Shown here one piece after another: positions 16,724-24,756 of a stretch of 64,000 nucleotides of DNA. Made by a program: the position numbers and the translations under genes. Numbering within the stretch: position 1 is the stretch's first letter; the number at the start of each line of letters is the position of its first letter. The notes under the pieces are model-generated. The model ran no database searches and was not told the DNA's origin. It was given only the letters and a program-made list of their open reading frames with translations. Origin of the DNA: Thiobacillus sp. (GTDB taxonomy: Bacteria > Pseudomonadota > Gammaproteobacteria > Burkholderiales > Thiobacillaceae); assembly GCA_024235835.1 (NCBI GenBank), contig JACKLQ010000001.1, forward strand, positions 1,587,533 to 1,651,532, written 5' to 3'.

Positions 16724-17157
16724 TCGAGTCCCCGGCTCGGGTCACCCGCATCGAGGGCGCCACGGCCTGGGTCATCAGCGAAGCCCCCTCCTCCTGTGGC
16801 GCCTGTGGCGGCAAAGGCTGCGGTTCCTCAGCCTTCAACCGCCTTTGGCACCCGGAAAACCCGGAGTTCCACGTAGCCAACCCCATCCATGCCCAGCCGG
16901 GAGAGGCTGTGGTGGTGGGACTGCCAGAGGGTGCACTGCTCCAGGCCAGCACGGCGGCCTACTTGGTGCCCCTGGCCTCACTGCTGGCAGGCGCGGCATT
17001 CGGGCAACTGGTGGTGGGCGGGGAACTGGCCGCCGCCCTGGGCGGTCTGACCGGACTGCTGCTGGCGGGGCTCTGGCTCAAGGGCCGACGCCCGCGCAAC
17101 GAAATCGATCCGGTAATCCTGCGGCGCGGTACGACTGCCTGTGCCAACGGTCACTGA
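16720..17157 (+). CDS. rseC: SoxR-reducing/positive sigma-E regulator RseC
   Basis: Inner-membrane protein of the RseC/MucC family; some members maintain the SoxR [2Fe-2S] state. The 145-residue product has the N-terminal cysteine cluster CGACGGKGCG (about residues 24-33), a beta-rich domain with NPIHAQPGEAVVVGLPE, and two membrane segments (about 82-100 and 106-122). The start is a TTG at 16720 that overlaps the rseB stop as TTGA; no ATG or GTG precedes the conserved IESPARVTRIEG. Confidence 0.92.
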   Translation: MIESPARVTRIEGATAWVISEAPSSCGACGGKGCGSSAFNRLWHPENPEFHVANPIHAQPGEAVVVGLPEGALLQASTAAYLVPLASLLAGAAFGQLVVGGELAAALGGLTGLLLAGLWLKGRRPRNEIDPVILRRGTTACANGH

Positions 17158-17192
17158 CTTTCAATCGACTGTTTGACTTGATGAGGTTTGTC

Positions 17193-18575
17193 ATGAACAA
17201 GTGGTTAACCCTGTTTGGTTTGACCCTGGGCTTTATGGCGGAAGTCGCCCTGGCCCAGCTCCCCGATTTCACGGACATGGTGGAACGCCAGTCCCCTGCC
17301 GTGGTGAACATCGCCACCGTCCAGGACAGCCGACAGGTTCGGCGCGGCCAGCGCATGCCGGAGGCGGGTGAGATGTTTGATTTCTTCCGCCGCATGCTGC
17401 CCCCGGAAATGGACCCCCGGGACCCCCACCGGGGACCCATGCAGATGCCGCCCCGCCATGGCCAGGGCTCCGGTTTCATCATTTCCGCAGACGGCTACAT
17501 CCTCACCAATACCCATGTCGTGGACGACGTGGACGAGGTGGTGGTGAAGCTCCATGACAAGCGGGAGTTTCGGGCAAAAGTCGTGGGCAAGGATGATCGT
17601 ACCGACGTGGCTCTCATCAAGATCAACGCCGACAAGCTGCCCACGGTGACCATAGGCACCCCCGGCAAACTGCGGGTGGGCGAATGGGTACTGGCCATCG
17701 GCGCCCCCTTCGGCTTCGAGAACTCCGTCACCGCCGGCATCGTCTCCGCCAAGGGCCGCAGCCTGCCCCAGGAGAACTACGTGCCCTTCATTCAGACCGA
17801 CGTGGCGGTGAACCCGGGCAACTCCGGCGGGCCCCTGTTCAACATGAACGGCGAGGTGGTGGGCATGAACTCCCAGATCATCTCCCGCTCCGGCGGCTAC
17901 ATGGGCCTGTCCTTCGCCATCCCCATCGACGTGGCCATGGACATCGCCCAGCAACTCAAGACCGACGGCAAGGTGGACCGGGGCCGGTTGGGGGTCATGA
18001 TCCAGGAAGTCACCGCCGACCTGGCCGACTCCTTCGGCCTTAAGAAACCCGAGGGCGCCCTGGTGGCCGAGGTGGAATCCGGCAGCCCCGCCGACAAGGC
18101 CGGCATCCAGGTGTCCGACATCATCCTCGCCTTCAATGGCCGTGCCATCAGGGAATCCATCGACCTGCCCCGCATGGTGGGCGCCACCAAGCCCGGCACC
18201 AGGACCAAATTGAGCGTCTGGCGCAAGGGCAGCACCCGGGAGTTGGACGTGACGGTGGGCGCCATGCCCGAGGCGGAGAAGACCGCCCAGGCACCCGCTG
18301 CCAAGAAGAGCAACCGGGCTGGCCTGGTGGTTGCCGCCCTGGGCGCTGAACAGAAGAAGGCCCTGGACATCAACAGCGGCGTGCTGGTGGAAGATGCCAC
18401 CGGCCCGGCCGCACGGGCGGGTATCGAGGCCGGCGACGTGATCCTGGCGGTGAACAACCAGGAAGTGAACTCCGCCGACGACCTGAACCGCCTGCTGGAG
18501 GGACGCCAACGGGTGGCCCTGCTGGTGAAGCGGGGCGAGGGCGCCCATTACGTCTCCCTGCGGCTGGACAAATAA
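17193..18575 (+). CDS. mucD: Periplasmic serine protease/chaperone, DegP/MucD family
   Basis: Do-family (DegP-like) protease that degrades misfolded envelope proteins. The 460-residue product has a signal peptide (about 1-21, ending ALAQ), a trypsin-like domain with His108 (NTHVVDD), Asp138 (RTDVALIK) and Ser211 (GNSGGPLF), and two PDZ domains (about 255-345 and 375-455). I chose the ATG at 17193 because GAGG (17183-17186) sits six bases before it; an ATG at 17181 is also in frame. Last gene of the rpoE operon, as for mucD in Pseudomonas. Confidence 0.94.
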   Translation: MNKWLTLFGLTLGFMAEVALAQLPDFTDMVERQSPAVVNIATVQDSRQVRRGQRMPEAGEMFDFFRRMLPPEMDPRDPHRGPMQMPPRHGQGSGFIISADGYILTNTHVVDDVDEVVVKLHDKREFRAKVVGKDDRTDVALIKINADKLPTVTIGTPGKLRVGEWVLAIGAPFGFENSVTAGIVSAKGRSLPQENYVPFIQTDVAVNPGNSGGPLFNMNGEVVGMNSQIISRSGGYMGLSFAIPIDVAMDIAQQLKTDGKVDRGRLGVMIQEVTADLADSFGLKKPEGALVAEVESGSPADKAGIQVSDIILAFNGRAIRESIDLPRMVGATKPGTRTKLSVWRKGSTRELDVTVGAMPEAEKTAQAPAAKKSNRAGLVVAALGAEQKKALDINSGVLVEDATGPAARAGIEAGDVILAVNNQEVNSADDLNRLLEGRQRVALLVKRGEGAHYVSLRLDK

Positions 18576-18633
18576 GTCTTTGAAAATTTGCGGGAAACCG
18601 GGGCCGTCGCCGCTAAGGTACCGGTGTTTCGGG

Positions 18634-18639
18634 TAAAAT
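18634..18639 (+). promoter_or_regulatory. Candidate -10 box for lepA
   Basis: TAAAAT in the context GGGTAAAATCCCG, about 53 bases before the lepA ATG; TAAAAT is a frequent -10 form in betaproteobacteria. No convincing -35 at the right distance. If real, the terminator-like hairpin at 18659 would lie inside the lepA leader. Confidence 0.4.
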
Positions 18640-18658
18640 CCCGCCCGTTCCCGTCAAT

Positions 18659-18690
18659 GAGGCACGTTCCGCGTGCCTCTCTTTGTTTTT
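18659..18690 (+). terminator. Terminator-like hairpin touching lepA start
   Basis: GAGGCACG (18659-18666) pairs with CGTGCCTC (18672-18679), loop TTCCG, followed by TCTTTGTTTTT to 18690. It has the form of a rho-independent terminator for the rpoE-mucD transcript, yet the lepA ATG is at 18692, with no space for a separate promoter or Shine-Dalgarno after it. It may end read-through from mucD or act as a leader hairpin for lepA. Confidence 0.75.
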
Positions 18691-18691
18691 C

Positions 18692-20485
18692 ATGCGCAAC
18701 ATCCGCAACTTTTCCATCATCGCCCACATCGACCACGGCAAGTCCACCCTGGCGGATCGCCTGATCCATCGTTGCGGTGGCCTGGCGGACCGGGAGATGG
18801 ACGCCCAGGTCCTGGATTCCATGGACCTGGAGCGGGAGCGGGGCATCACCATCAAGGCCCAGACCGCAGCCCTGCTGTACAAGGCAAAGGACGGCCAGGA
18901 ATACCAGCTCAACCTCATCGATACCCCCGGCCACGTGGACTTCTCCTACGAGGTGTCCCGCTCCCTGTCCGCCTGCGAGGGCGCCCTGCTGGTGGTGGAC
19001 GCCTCCCAGGGGGTGGAGGCCCAGACCGTGGCCAACTGCTACACCGCCATCGACCTGGGTGTGGAGGTGTTCCCGGTACTGAACAAGATCGACCTGCCCT
19101 CGGCGGAACCGGAGCGGGTCATCGAGGAGATCGAGGAGATCGTCGGCATCCCCGCCGAGGACGCGGTGCGCTGTTCCGCCAAGACGGGCCTGGGCATCGA
19201 CGACGTGCTGGAGGCCATCGTCAGGCACGTGCCGCCCCCCGCCGGCGACGAGGACGCGCCCCTGAAGGCCCTGGTGATCGACTCCTGGTTCGACAACTAC
19301 GTGGGCGTGGTGATGCTGGTGCGGGTGGTGGACGGCGTGCTGAAGCAGAAGGACAAGATCCGACTGATGGCCGCCAATGTGGATTACCTGGTGGAAAACG
19401 TGGGCGTGTTCACGCCCAAGTCCCTGGCGCGCCCGGAACTGCGTGCCGGCCAGGTGGGCTTCGTCATCGCCGGCATCAAGGACCTGAAGCACGCCAAGGT
19501 GGGGGACACCCTGACCCTGGCCAGTCGTCCCGCCACCGAGCCCCTGCCCGGCTTCAAGGAGATCCAGCCCCAGGTGTTCGCCGGCCTGTATCCGGTGGAA
19601 TCCCACGAATACGACTCCCTGCGGGACGCCTTGACCAAGCTGCAATTGAACGACTCGGCCCTGCGCTTCGAGCCGGAGACCTCCCAGGCCCTGGGTTTCG
19701 GCTTCCGCTGCGGTTTCCTGGGCCTCCTGCACATGGACATCGTGCAGGAGCGCCTGGAACGGGAGTTCGACCAGAACCTCATCACCACCGCCCCCTCCGT
19801 GGAATACCAGGTGGTGATGAAGGACGGCACCATGATCGACGTGGAGAACCCCTCCCGCCTGCCGGATCTCTCCAAGATCGAGGAGATCCGGGAACCCATC
19901 ATCACCGCCACCATCCTGGTGCCCGAGGCCTACCTGGGCAACGTCATGACCCTGTGCAACCAGAAGCGGGGCGCCCAGGTGGACATGAAGTACATGGGCC
20001 GCCAGGTCATGCTGAAGTACGACCTGCCCCTCAACGAGGTGGTGCTGGACTTCTTCGACCGGCTGAAATCCACCTCCCGGGGCTACGCCTCCCTGGACTA
20101 TGAGTTCAAGGAATTCCGCGCCGACGACCTCATCAAGCTGGACGTGCTGGTGAACGGCGAAAAGGTGGATGCCCTGGCCCTCATCGTGCACCGCTCCACC
20201 TCCCAGTACCGGGGCCGGGAACTGGTGTCCAAGATGCGGGAACTGATCCCCCGGCAGATGTTCGACGTGGCCGTGCAGGCGGCCATTGGCTCCCACATCA
20301 TCGCCCGGGAAACGGTGAAGGCCCTGCGCAAGAACGTCCTCGCCAAATGCTACGGCGGTGACATCACCCGCAAGAAGAAGCTGCTGGAGAAACAGAAGGA
20401 AGGCAAGAAGCGCATGAAGCAGGTGGGCAACGTGGAAATCCCCCAGGAGGCCTTCCTGGCCATCCTGCAAGTTGGAGAGAAATAA
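18692..20485 (+). CDS. lepA: Elongation factor 4 (LepA)
   Basis: Translational GTPase that back-translocates or remodels stalled ribosomes. The 597-residue product has G motifs AHIDHGKST (G1), RERGITIKA (G2), DTPGHVDF (G3) and NKIDLP (G4), then domains II, III and V and the LepA-specific C-terminal domain (KALRKNVLAKCYGGD, KKLLEKQKEGKKRMK). I use the ATG at 18692 (MRNIRNF). A TTG three codons earlier is also open, and neither has a clear Shine-Dalgarno. It is followed immediately by lepB. Confidence 0.97.
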   Translation: MRNIRNFSIIAHIDHGKSTLADRLIHRCGGLADREMDAQVLDSMDLERERGITIKAQTAALLYKAKDGQEYQLNLIDTPGHVDFSYEVSRSLSACEGALLVVDASQGVEAQTVANCYTAIDLGVEVFPVLNKIDLPSAEPERVIEEIEEIVGIPAEDAVRCSAKTGLGIDDVLEAIVRHVPPPAGDEDAPLKALVIDSWFDNYVGVVMLVRVVDGVLKQKDKIRLMAANVDYLVENVGVFTPKSLARPELRAGQVGFVIAGIKDLKHAKVGDTLTLASRPATEPLPGFKEIQPQVFAGLYPVESHEYDSLRDALTKLQLNDSALRFEPETSQALGFGFRCGFLGLLHMDIVQERLEREFDQNLITTAPSVEYQVVMKDGTMIDVENPSRLPDLSKIEEIREPIITATILVPEAYLGNVMTLCNQKRGAQVDMKYMGRQVMLKYDLPLNEVVLDFFDRLKSTSRGYASLDYEFKEFRADDLIKLDVLVNGEKVDALALIVHRSTSQYRGRELVSKMRELIPRQMFDVAVQAAIGSHIIARETVKALRKNVLAKCYGGDITRKKKLLEKQKEGKKRMKQVGNVEIPQEAFLAILQVGEK

Positions 20486-21322
20486 GTGAATTTCGCACTG
20501 ATCCTGTTCCTGGCCCTGGTGGTCACCGGCGGCATCTGGCTCATCGACCACCTGTTCCTGGCCCGGCACCGGGCGGCGGACGGCAAGCTGCCCATCCTGG
20601 TGGACTATTCCAAGAGCTTCTTCCCAGTGATCCTGGTGGTGTTCTTGCTGCGTTCCTTCCTGGTGGAGCCCTTCAAGATTCCTTCCGGCTCCATGCTGCC
20701 CACCCTGCTGGTGGGGGACTTCATCCTGGTGAACAAGTACGAGTACGGCATCCGCCTGCCGGTGATCAACAGGAAGGTCATCGAACTGGGCCAGCCCGCC
20801 CGGGGCGACGTCATGGTGTTCCGCTTCCCCGCCGACCCCTCCCTGGATTACATCAAGCGGGTGGTGGGCGTGCCCGGAGACGAGGTGGAGTACCGGGAGA
20901 AACGACTGACCATCAACGGCAAGCCCACGGACATGGTGCGGGAGGGCCAGTTCGAGTACACGGGCCAGGGCCTCAACTACATTCGCGGCGACACTTGGCG
21001 GGAGCGCCTGGGGGAACACAACCATATCGCCATGACCCTGCCTGGGGAGCCCCCCGTGCGCGTGTACGAGGTAGCGGGCAATTTCCCCTACCGGGATCAT
21101 TGCAGCTACAGTGAATCCGGGTTCAAATGCACCGTGCCCCAAGGCCACTATTTCATGCTGGGAGACAACCGGGATGCCTCCAATGATTCCCGCTACTGGG
21201 GTTTCGTGCCTGACGGGAACATCGTGGGGCGTGCGTTCTTCATCTGGTGGAATTTCGATGATTTCCTGAACATGGTGAGCACCCTTTCCAAGCCGGCCCG
21301 GATCGGCACCATCATCGACTGA
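20486..21322 (+). CDS. lepB: Signal peptidase I
   Basis: Inner-membrane serine protease that removes signal peptides of secreted proteins. The 278-residue product has two N-terminal membrane segments (about 2-22 and 46-66), the catalytic Ser69 in PSGSMLPTL, the general-base Lys124 in YIKRVVGVPGD, and box E GDNRDASNDSRYWG. The start GTG at 20486 follows the lepA stop without a gap, with GGAGAGA ten bases upstream. lepA-lepB linkage is conserved. Confidence 0.97.
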   Translation: MNFALILFLALVVTGGIWLIDHLFLARHRAADGKLPILVDYSKSFFPVILVVFLLRSFLVEPFKIPSGSMLPTLLVGDFILVNKYEYGIRLPVINRKVIELGQPARGDVMVFRFPADPSLDYIKRVVGVPGDEVEYREKRLTINGKPTDMVREGQFEYTGQGLNYIRGDTWRERLGEHNHIAMTLPGEPPVRVYEVAGNFPYRDHCSYSESGFKCTVPQGHYFMLGDNRDASNDSRYWGFVPDGNIVGRAFFIWWNFDDFLNMVSTLSKPARIGTIID

Positions 21323-21339
21323 ACTGCATAGGAGGCCCC

Positions 21340-21699
21340 ATGCGCAAACAACTCGGCATGTCCCTGGGCGGCTTGATCTTCCTGCTGCTGCTGCTCGTTT
21401 TCGTGGTCTACACCGCGGCGCGCGTCGTCCCGGCCTACATGGACTACTGGAGCCTCAAGCACGTACTGGAGAACGTGCTCAGACCCCTGACAGACGAACG
21501 TGTAACGCCAGTATCCATTCGCAACCGCTTCGAAAGGGAACTGAGCCTCAACAACATCAAGACGGTGTCGGTGGCGGACCTGGAGATCGAGCCCATGGAA
21601 AACGGTTTCCACCTGGTGGCCGAATACAGCGTGAAAGAGCCCTTCTGGCGCGAAATCCACCTGTGTATGGATTTCAAGGCGGAAGCGCAAAGCAAGTAG
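21340..21699 (+). CDS. DUF4845 membrane protein
   Basis: A 119-residue protein with one N-terminal membrane segment (about 10-30, GGLIFLLLLLVFVVYTAARV) and an alpha/beta soluble part matching DUF4845 (MDYWSLKHVLENV, RFERELSLNNIKTVSV). A strong AGGAGG lies just before the ATG. Sitting between lepB and rnc is its usual place in beta- and gammaproteobacteria. Function unknown. Confidence 0.88.
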   Translation: MRKQLGMSLGGLIFLLLLLVFVVYTAARVVPAYMDYWSLKHVLENVLRPLTDERVTPVSIRNRFERELSLNNIKTVSVADLEIEPMENGFHLVAEYSVKEPFWREIHLCMDFKAEAQSK

Positions 21700-21703
21700 T
21701 TCA

Positions 21704-22381
21704 ATGCCAGCCAGCACGGCCAAACTGGAGCAACAGCTCGGCCACACCTGGACCCGGCGGGACCTCCTCCTCCAGGCCCTGACCCACCGTAGCTATGGCG
21801 CCAGCAACAACGAGCGCCTGGAGTTCCTGGGGGACGGGGTGTTGAACTGCGTGGTGGGCCTGATGCTGTACCAGCAGTTCCCCGACCTGCCGGAGGGACG
21901 CCTGTCCCGCCTGCGGGCCAACCTCGTGAACCAGGACTCCCTCCACACCATCGCCCTGGAACTGGGCCTGGGCCAGCACCTCCATCTGGGCGAAGGTGAG
22001 ATGCGCAGCGGCGGCGCCCAACGCCCCTCCATCCTGGCCGACGCCCTGGAATCCCTGCTGGGGGCCGCCCTGCTGGACGCGGGCTTCGATACGGCCCAGG
22101 CGTTGGTGGAACGCCTGTTCGGTTCCCGGTTGGCGGCCATCAACCCCGCCGTCCAGGGCAAGGATGCCAAGACCCGGCTGCAGGAGTGGCTCCAGCCCCG
22201 GCGCCATGGCCTGCCCACCTACGACCTGAAGGACACCTCGGGCCAGGCCCATGCCCAGACCTTCCACGTGGAATGCCGCATCGACGCCCTGGGGGTGGTG
22301 ACCCAGGGCCAGGGAGGCAACCGCAAGGCGGCGGAGCAGCAGGCGGCCGCCGCGGCCCTGGCCATCCTGGAGAAATCGTGA
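21704..22381 (+). CDS. rnc: Ribonuclease III
   Basis: Double-stranded-RNA endonuclease processing rRNA and mRNAs. The 225-residue product has an endonuclease domain (about 5-130) with the signature NNERLEFLGD and the second acidic pair in ADALESLLGA, and a dsRNA-binding domain (about 155-222: KTRLQEWLQ, PTYDLKDTSG, FHVECRID, GNRKAAEQQAA). The residue after the signature Asp is Gly where Ser is usual (LGDGVLN), a mild variation. The stop overlaps the era GTG start. Confidence 0.96.
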   Translation: MPASTAKLEQQLGHTWTRRDLLLQALTHRSYGASNNERLEFLGDGVLNCVVGLMLYQQFPDLPEGRLSRLRANLVNQDSLHTIALELGLGQHLHLGEGEMRSGGAQRPSILADALESLLGAALLDAGFDTAQALVERLFGSRLAAINPAVQGKDAKTRLQEWLQPRRHGLPTYDLKDTSGQAHAQTFHVECRIDALGVVTQGQGGNRKAAEQQAAAAALAILEKS

Positions 22382-23289
22382 CCCCACCCAACAGTCCGGC
22401 GCACGCAAGCCCCTTTCGTACCGGGGTCATCGCCGTGGTGGGTCGCCCCAACGTGGGCAAGTCCACCCTGGTCAACGCTCTGGTGGGGGCCAAGGTCAGC
22501 ATCGTCTCCAGCAAGCCCCAGACCACGCGCCACCGCATCCTGGGCGTGCGCACCGAGGAGGATGCCCAGTACATCTTCGCCGACACCCCCGGCTTCCAGA
22601 CCCGCTACAAGAGCGCCTTGAACCAGGCCATGAACCGCTCCGTCACCCAGGCCCTGGCGGAGGTAGACCTGGTGCTCTGGCTGGTGGAGGCCATGAAGTT
22701 CACCCCCGCCGACGAGCGCATCCTGCCCCTGCTGCCCCGGGACAAGCCCGTGGTGCTGGTGGTGAACAAGGTGGACGCCGTGGCCGACAAGACGGACCTG
22801 CTGCCCTTCCTGCAAAAGATGTCCAAACAGTTCGCCTTCGCCGAGATCGTGCCGCTGAGCGCTGAGCAGTCCAGGGACGCGGTCCGCCTACCCGCCATCC
22901 TCAAGCCCTATCTGCCCGACGGCGAGCCCTGGTTCGCCGAGGACGACATCACCGACCGTTCCTCCCGCTTCCTGGCGGCGGAAATCGTGCGGGAGAAGGT
23001 GTTCCGCCTCACCGGCGACGAGATTCCCTATGCCGTGGCAGTGACCATAGAACAGTTTGAGGAGACCCCCACTCTCTTCCGCATCGGTGCCGTGGTGTGG
23101 GTGGACCGGGAGGCCCACCGCCCCATCCTCCTGGGCCAGAAGGGGGAACACATCAAGCGTATCGCCTCCGAGGCGCGCCAGGACATGGAAAAGCTCTTCG
23201 ACCGCAAGGTATTCCTGGAACTCTGGGTGAAGATTAAGGGGGGCTGGGCCGACGATGCACGCCTGATCAAGCAGTTCGGTTATGAGTGA
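22378..23289 (+). CDS. era: GTPase Era
   Basis: Ribosome-assembly GTPase that binds the 3' end of 16S rRNA. The 303-residue product has GRPNVGKST (G1), the effector TTRHR, DTPGF (G3) and NKVD (G4) in the G domain (about 14-180), and a type-2 KH domain (about 210-295; RPILLGQKGEHIKRIASEAR, LWVKIKGGWADD). The start is GTG at 22378, overlapping the rnc stop as GTGA. The much longer upstream open frame lies antisense/out of frame to rnc and is rejected. Confidence 0.96.
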   Translation: MTPPNSPAHASPFRTGVIAVVGRPNVGKSTLVNALVGAKVSIVSSKPQTTRHRILGVRTEEDAQYIFADTPGFQTRYKSALNQAMNRSVTQALAEVDLVLWLVEAMKFTPADERILPLLPRDKPVVLVVNKVDAVADKTDLLPFLQKMSKQFAFAEIVPLSAEQSRDAVRLPAILKPYLPDGEPWFAEDDITDRSSRFLAAEIVREKVFRLTGDEIPYAVAVTIEQFEETPTLFRIGAVVWVDREAHRPILLGQKGEHIKRIASEARQDMEKLFDRKVFLELWVKIKGGWADDARLIKQFGYE

Positions 23290-23986
23290 GCGGGTCGACG
23301 GCGAGGCGGCCTTCATTCTCCACACCCGCCCCTGGCGCGAGACCAGCCTCATCGTGGACGTGCTGTCCCGGCACCATGGCCGCCTGGGTCTGGTGGCCCG
23401 GGGGGCGCGGCGGCAAAGTTCTTCCCTGAAGGCCCGCCTGGTGTCCTTCCAGCCCCTGCACCTGTCCTGGTTCGGCAAGGGGTCCCTCCGGACCCTCCAC
23501 GGCGCCGAGTGGCAGGGGGGCGGCCTGAACCTGCGGGGCCACGGCCTCATGTGCGGTTTCTACCTGAACGAACTGCTGCTGCGACTGCTGCCCGAGGGGG
23601 ACCCCCACGAAACCCTGTACGACCACTATGCGGCCACCCTGGAAGCGCTGAACGGGCAAGGGGACGTGGAACCCATCCTGCGCCGCTTCGAACTGGACCT
23701 GCTGTCGGAACTGGGTTATGCCCAGCCCCTGGGCCATGCTGCGGATGGTGGCGACCTCCAGGCTTCCGCCCGCTACGGCTACGAATACGGTGTGGGCGTG
23801 GTGGCTCCCAGTCCCGGCGCCGCCACTTACGCGGGGCGTACCTTGCTGGACCTGGCCCTGGGCGACCTGAGCCGTCCCAGCACCCTGGCGGAAGGTAAAC
23901 TCCTCATGCGCGGGCTCCTGGCCCATTACCTGGGCGAGCAACCCCTCGCCACCCGGCAACTCCTCATCGACCTGCAAAAACTATGA
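23282..23986 (+). CDS. recO: DNA repair protein RecO
   Basis: RecFOR-pathway mediator that loads RecA on SSB-coated DNA. The 234-residue product has the N-terminal OB fold (about 5-80: AAFILHTRPWRETSLIVDVLS, GLVARGARR split by the turn) and the helical C-terminal domain (CGFYLNELLLRLL, LRRFELDLLSELGY). The zinc-binding cysteines of some RecO proteins are absent from the visible C-terminal part, as in many proteobacteria. It overlaps era by 8 bases and pdxJ by 4. Confidence 0.94.
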   Translation: MSERVDGEAAFILHTRPWRETSLIVDVLSRHHGRLGLVARGARRQSSSLKARLVSFQPLHLSWFGKGSLRTLHGAEWQGGGLNLRGHGLMCGFYLNELLLRLLPEGDPHETLYDHYAATLEALNGQGDVEPILRRFELDLLSELGYAQPLGHAADGGDLQASARYGYEYGVGVVAPSPGAATYAGRTLLDLALGDLSRPSTLAEGKLLMRGLLAHYLGEQPLATRQLLIDLQKL

Positions 23987-24720
23987 CCATCGCCTTTGAA
24001 CCAATCCGTCTCGGCGTCAACATCGACCATGTGGCCACCCTGCGCCAGGCTCGGGGCACCCGTTACCCCAGCCCTATCCAGGCCGCCCTGCTGGCGGAGA
24101 CCGCCGGGGCGGATTCCATCACCTTGCACCTGCGGGAGGACCGACGCCATATCCAGGACGCGGACGTACACATCCTGCGGGACCTGCTGGCCACCAAGAT
24201 GAACCTGGAAATGGCCGTCACCGACGAGATGCTGGAAATCGCCCGCCAGGTGATGCCCCAGGATGCCTGCCTGGTGCCCGAACGGCGCCAGGAACTCACC
24301 ACCGAGGGAGGCCTGGACGTGGCGGGCCAGTTCGAGAAGGTGAGCCAGGCCTGTCGGATACTGGGAGACGCCGGCATCCGCGTATCCCTGTTCATCGACG
24401 CCGCGGTCCACCAGCTGGAAGCCGCCAAGGCTGCCGGCGCACCGGTGGTGGAGATTCACACCGGCGCCTACGCCGAGGCGGAGGGAGAAGCGGCGGGGCG
24501 GGAATACCTGCGCATCCGCGCCGCCGTGGAGAAGGGGCTGGAACTGGGCCTGGCGGTAAATGCCGGCCACGGCCTGTCCTACCACAACGTCCAGGCCATC
24601 GCCGCCATCCCCGGGGTGGAGGAACTCAACATCGGTCACGCCATCGTCGCCCAGGCCATTTTCAGTGGCTGGGAGGCGTCGGTGCGGGAAATGAAGCGCC
24701 TGATGGTGGAGGCGCGGTGA
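23983..24720 (+). CDS. pdxJ: Pyridoxine 5'-phosphate synthase
   Basis: Condenses 3-amino-2-oxopropyl phosphate with deoxyxylulose 5-phosphate to give pyridoxine 5'-phosphate (vitamin B6). The 245-residue TIM-barrel product has GVNIDHVATLRQARGT, ADSITLHLREDRRHI, NLEMAVTDEML, CLVPERRQE, VVEIHTGAYA and NAGHGLSYHN, all PdxJ hallmarks. The start overlaps recO as ATGA. In many relatives acpS follows; here the next gene is a convergent histidine kinase. Confidence 0.97.
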   Translation: MTIAFEPIRLGVNIDHVATLRQARGTRYPSPIQAALLAETAGADSITLHLREDRRHIQDADVHILRDLLATKMNLEMAVTDEMLEIARQVMPQDACLVPERRQELTTEGGLDVAGQFEKVSQACRILGDAGIRVSLFIDAAVHQLEAAKAAGAPVVEIHTGAYAEAEGEAAGREYLRIRAAVEKGLELGLAVNAGHGLSYHNVQAIAAIPGVEELNIGHAIVAQAIFSGWEASVREMKRLMVEAR

Positions 24721-24729
24721 AGGGTGAAG
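24716..24729. repeat. Heptamer repeat GGTGAAG x2 at pdxJ stop
   Basis: Two exact GGTGAAG units in tandem span the pdxJ stop codon, then GGGAGTT. Only two units, so it could be chance, but the period matches other heptamer runs in this window. Confidence 0.4.
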
Positions 24730-24756
24730 GGGAGTTGAGCCACCCCATCCCTTCTC

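Noticed and set aside
18548..21148. 866-codon minus-strand frame opposite mucD, lepA and lepB
   Set aside because: His/Gly/Val/Gln-rich shadow translation of three secure genes, with no motifs of its own.
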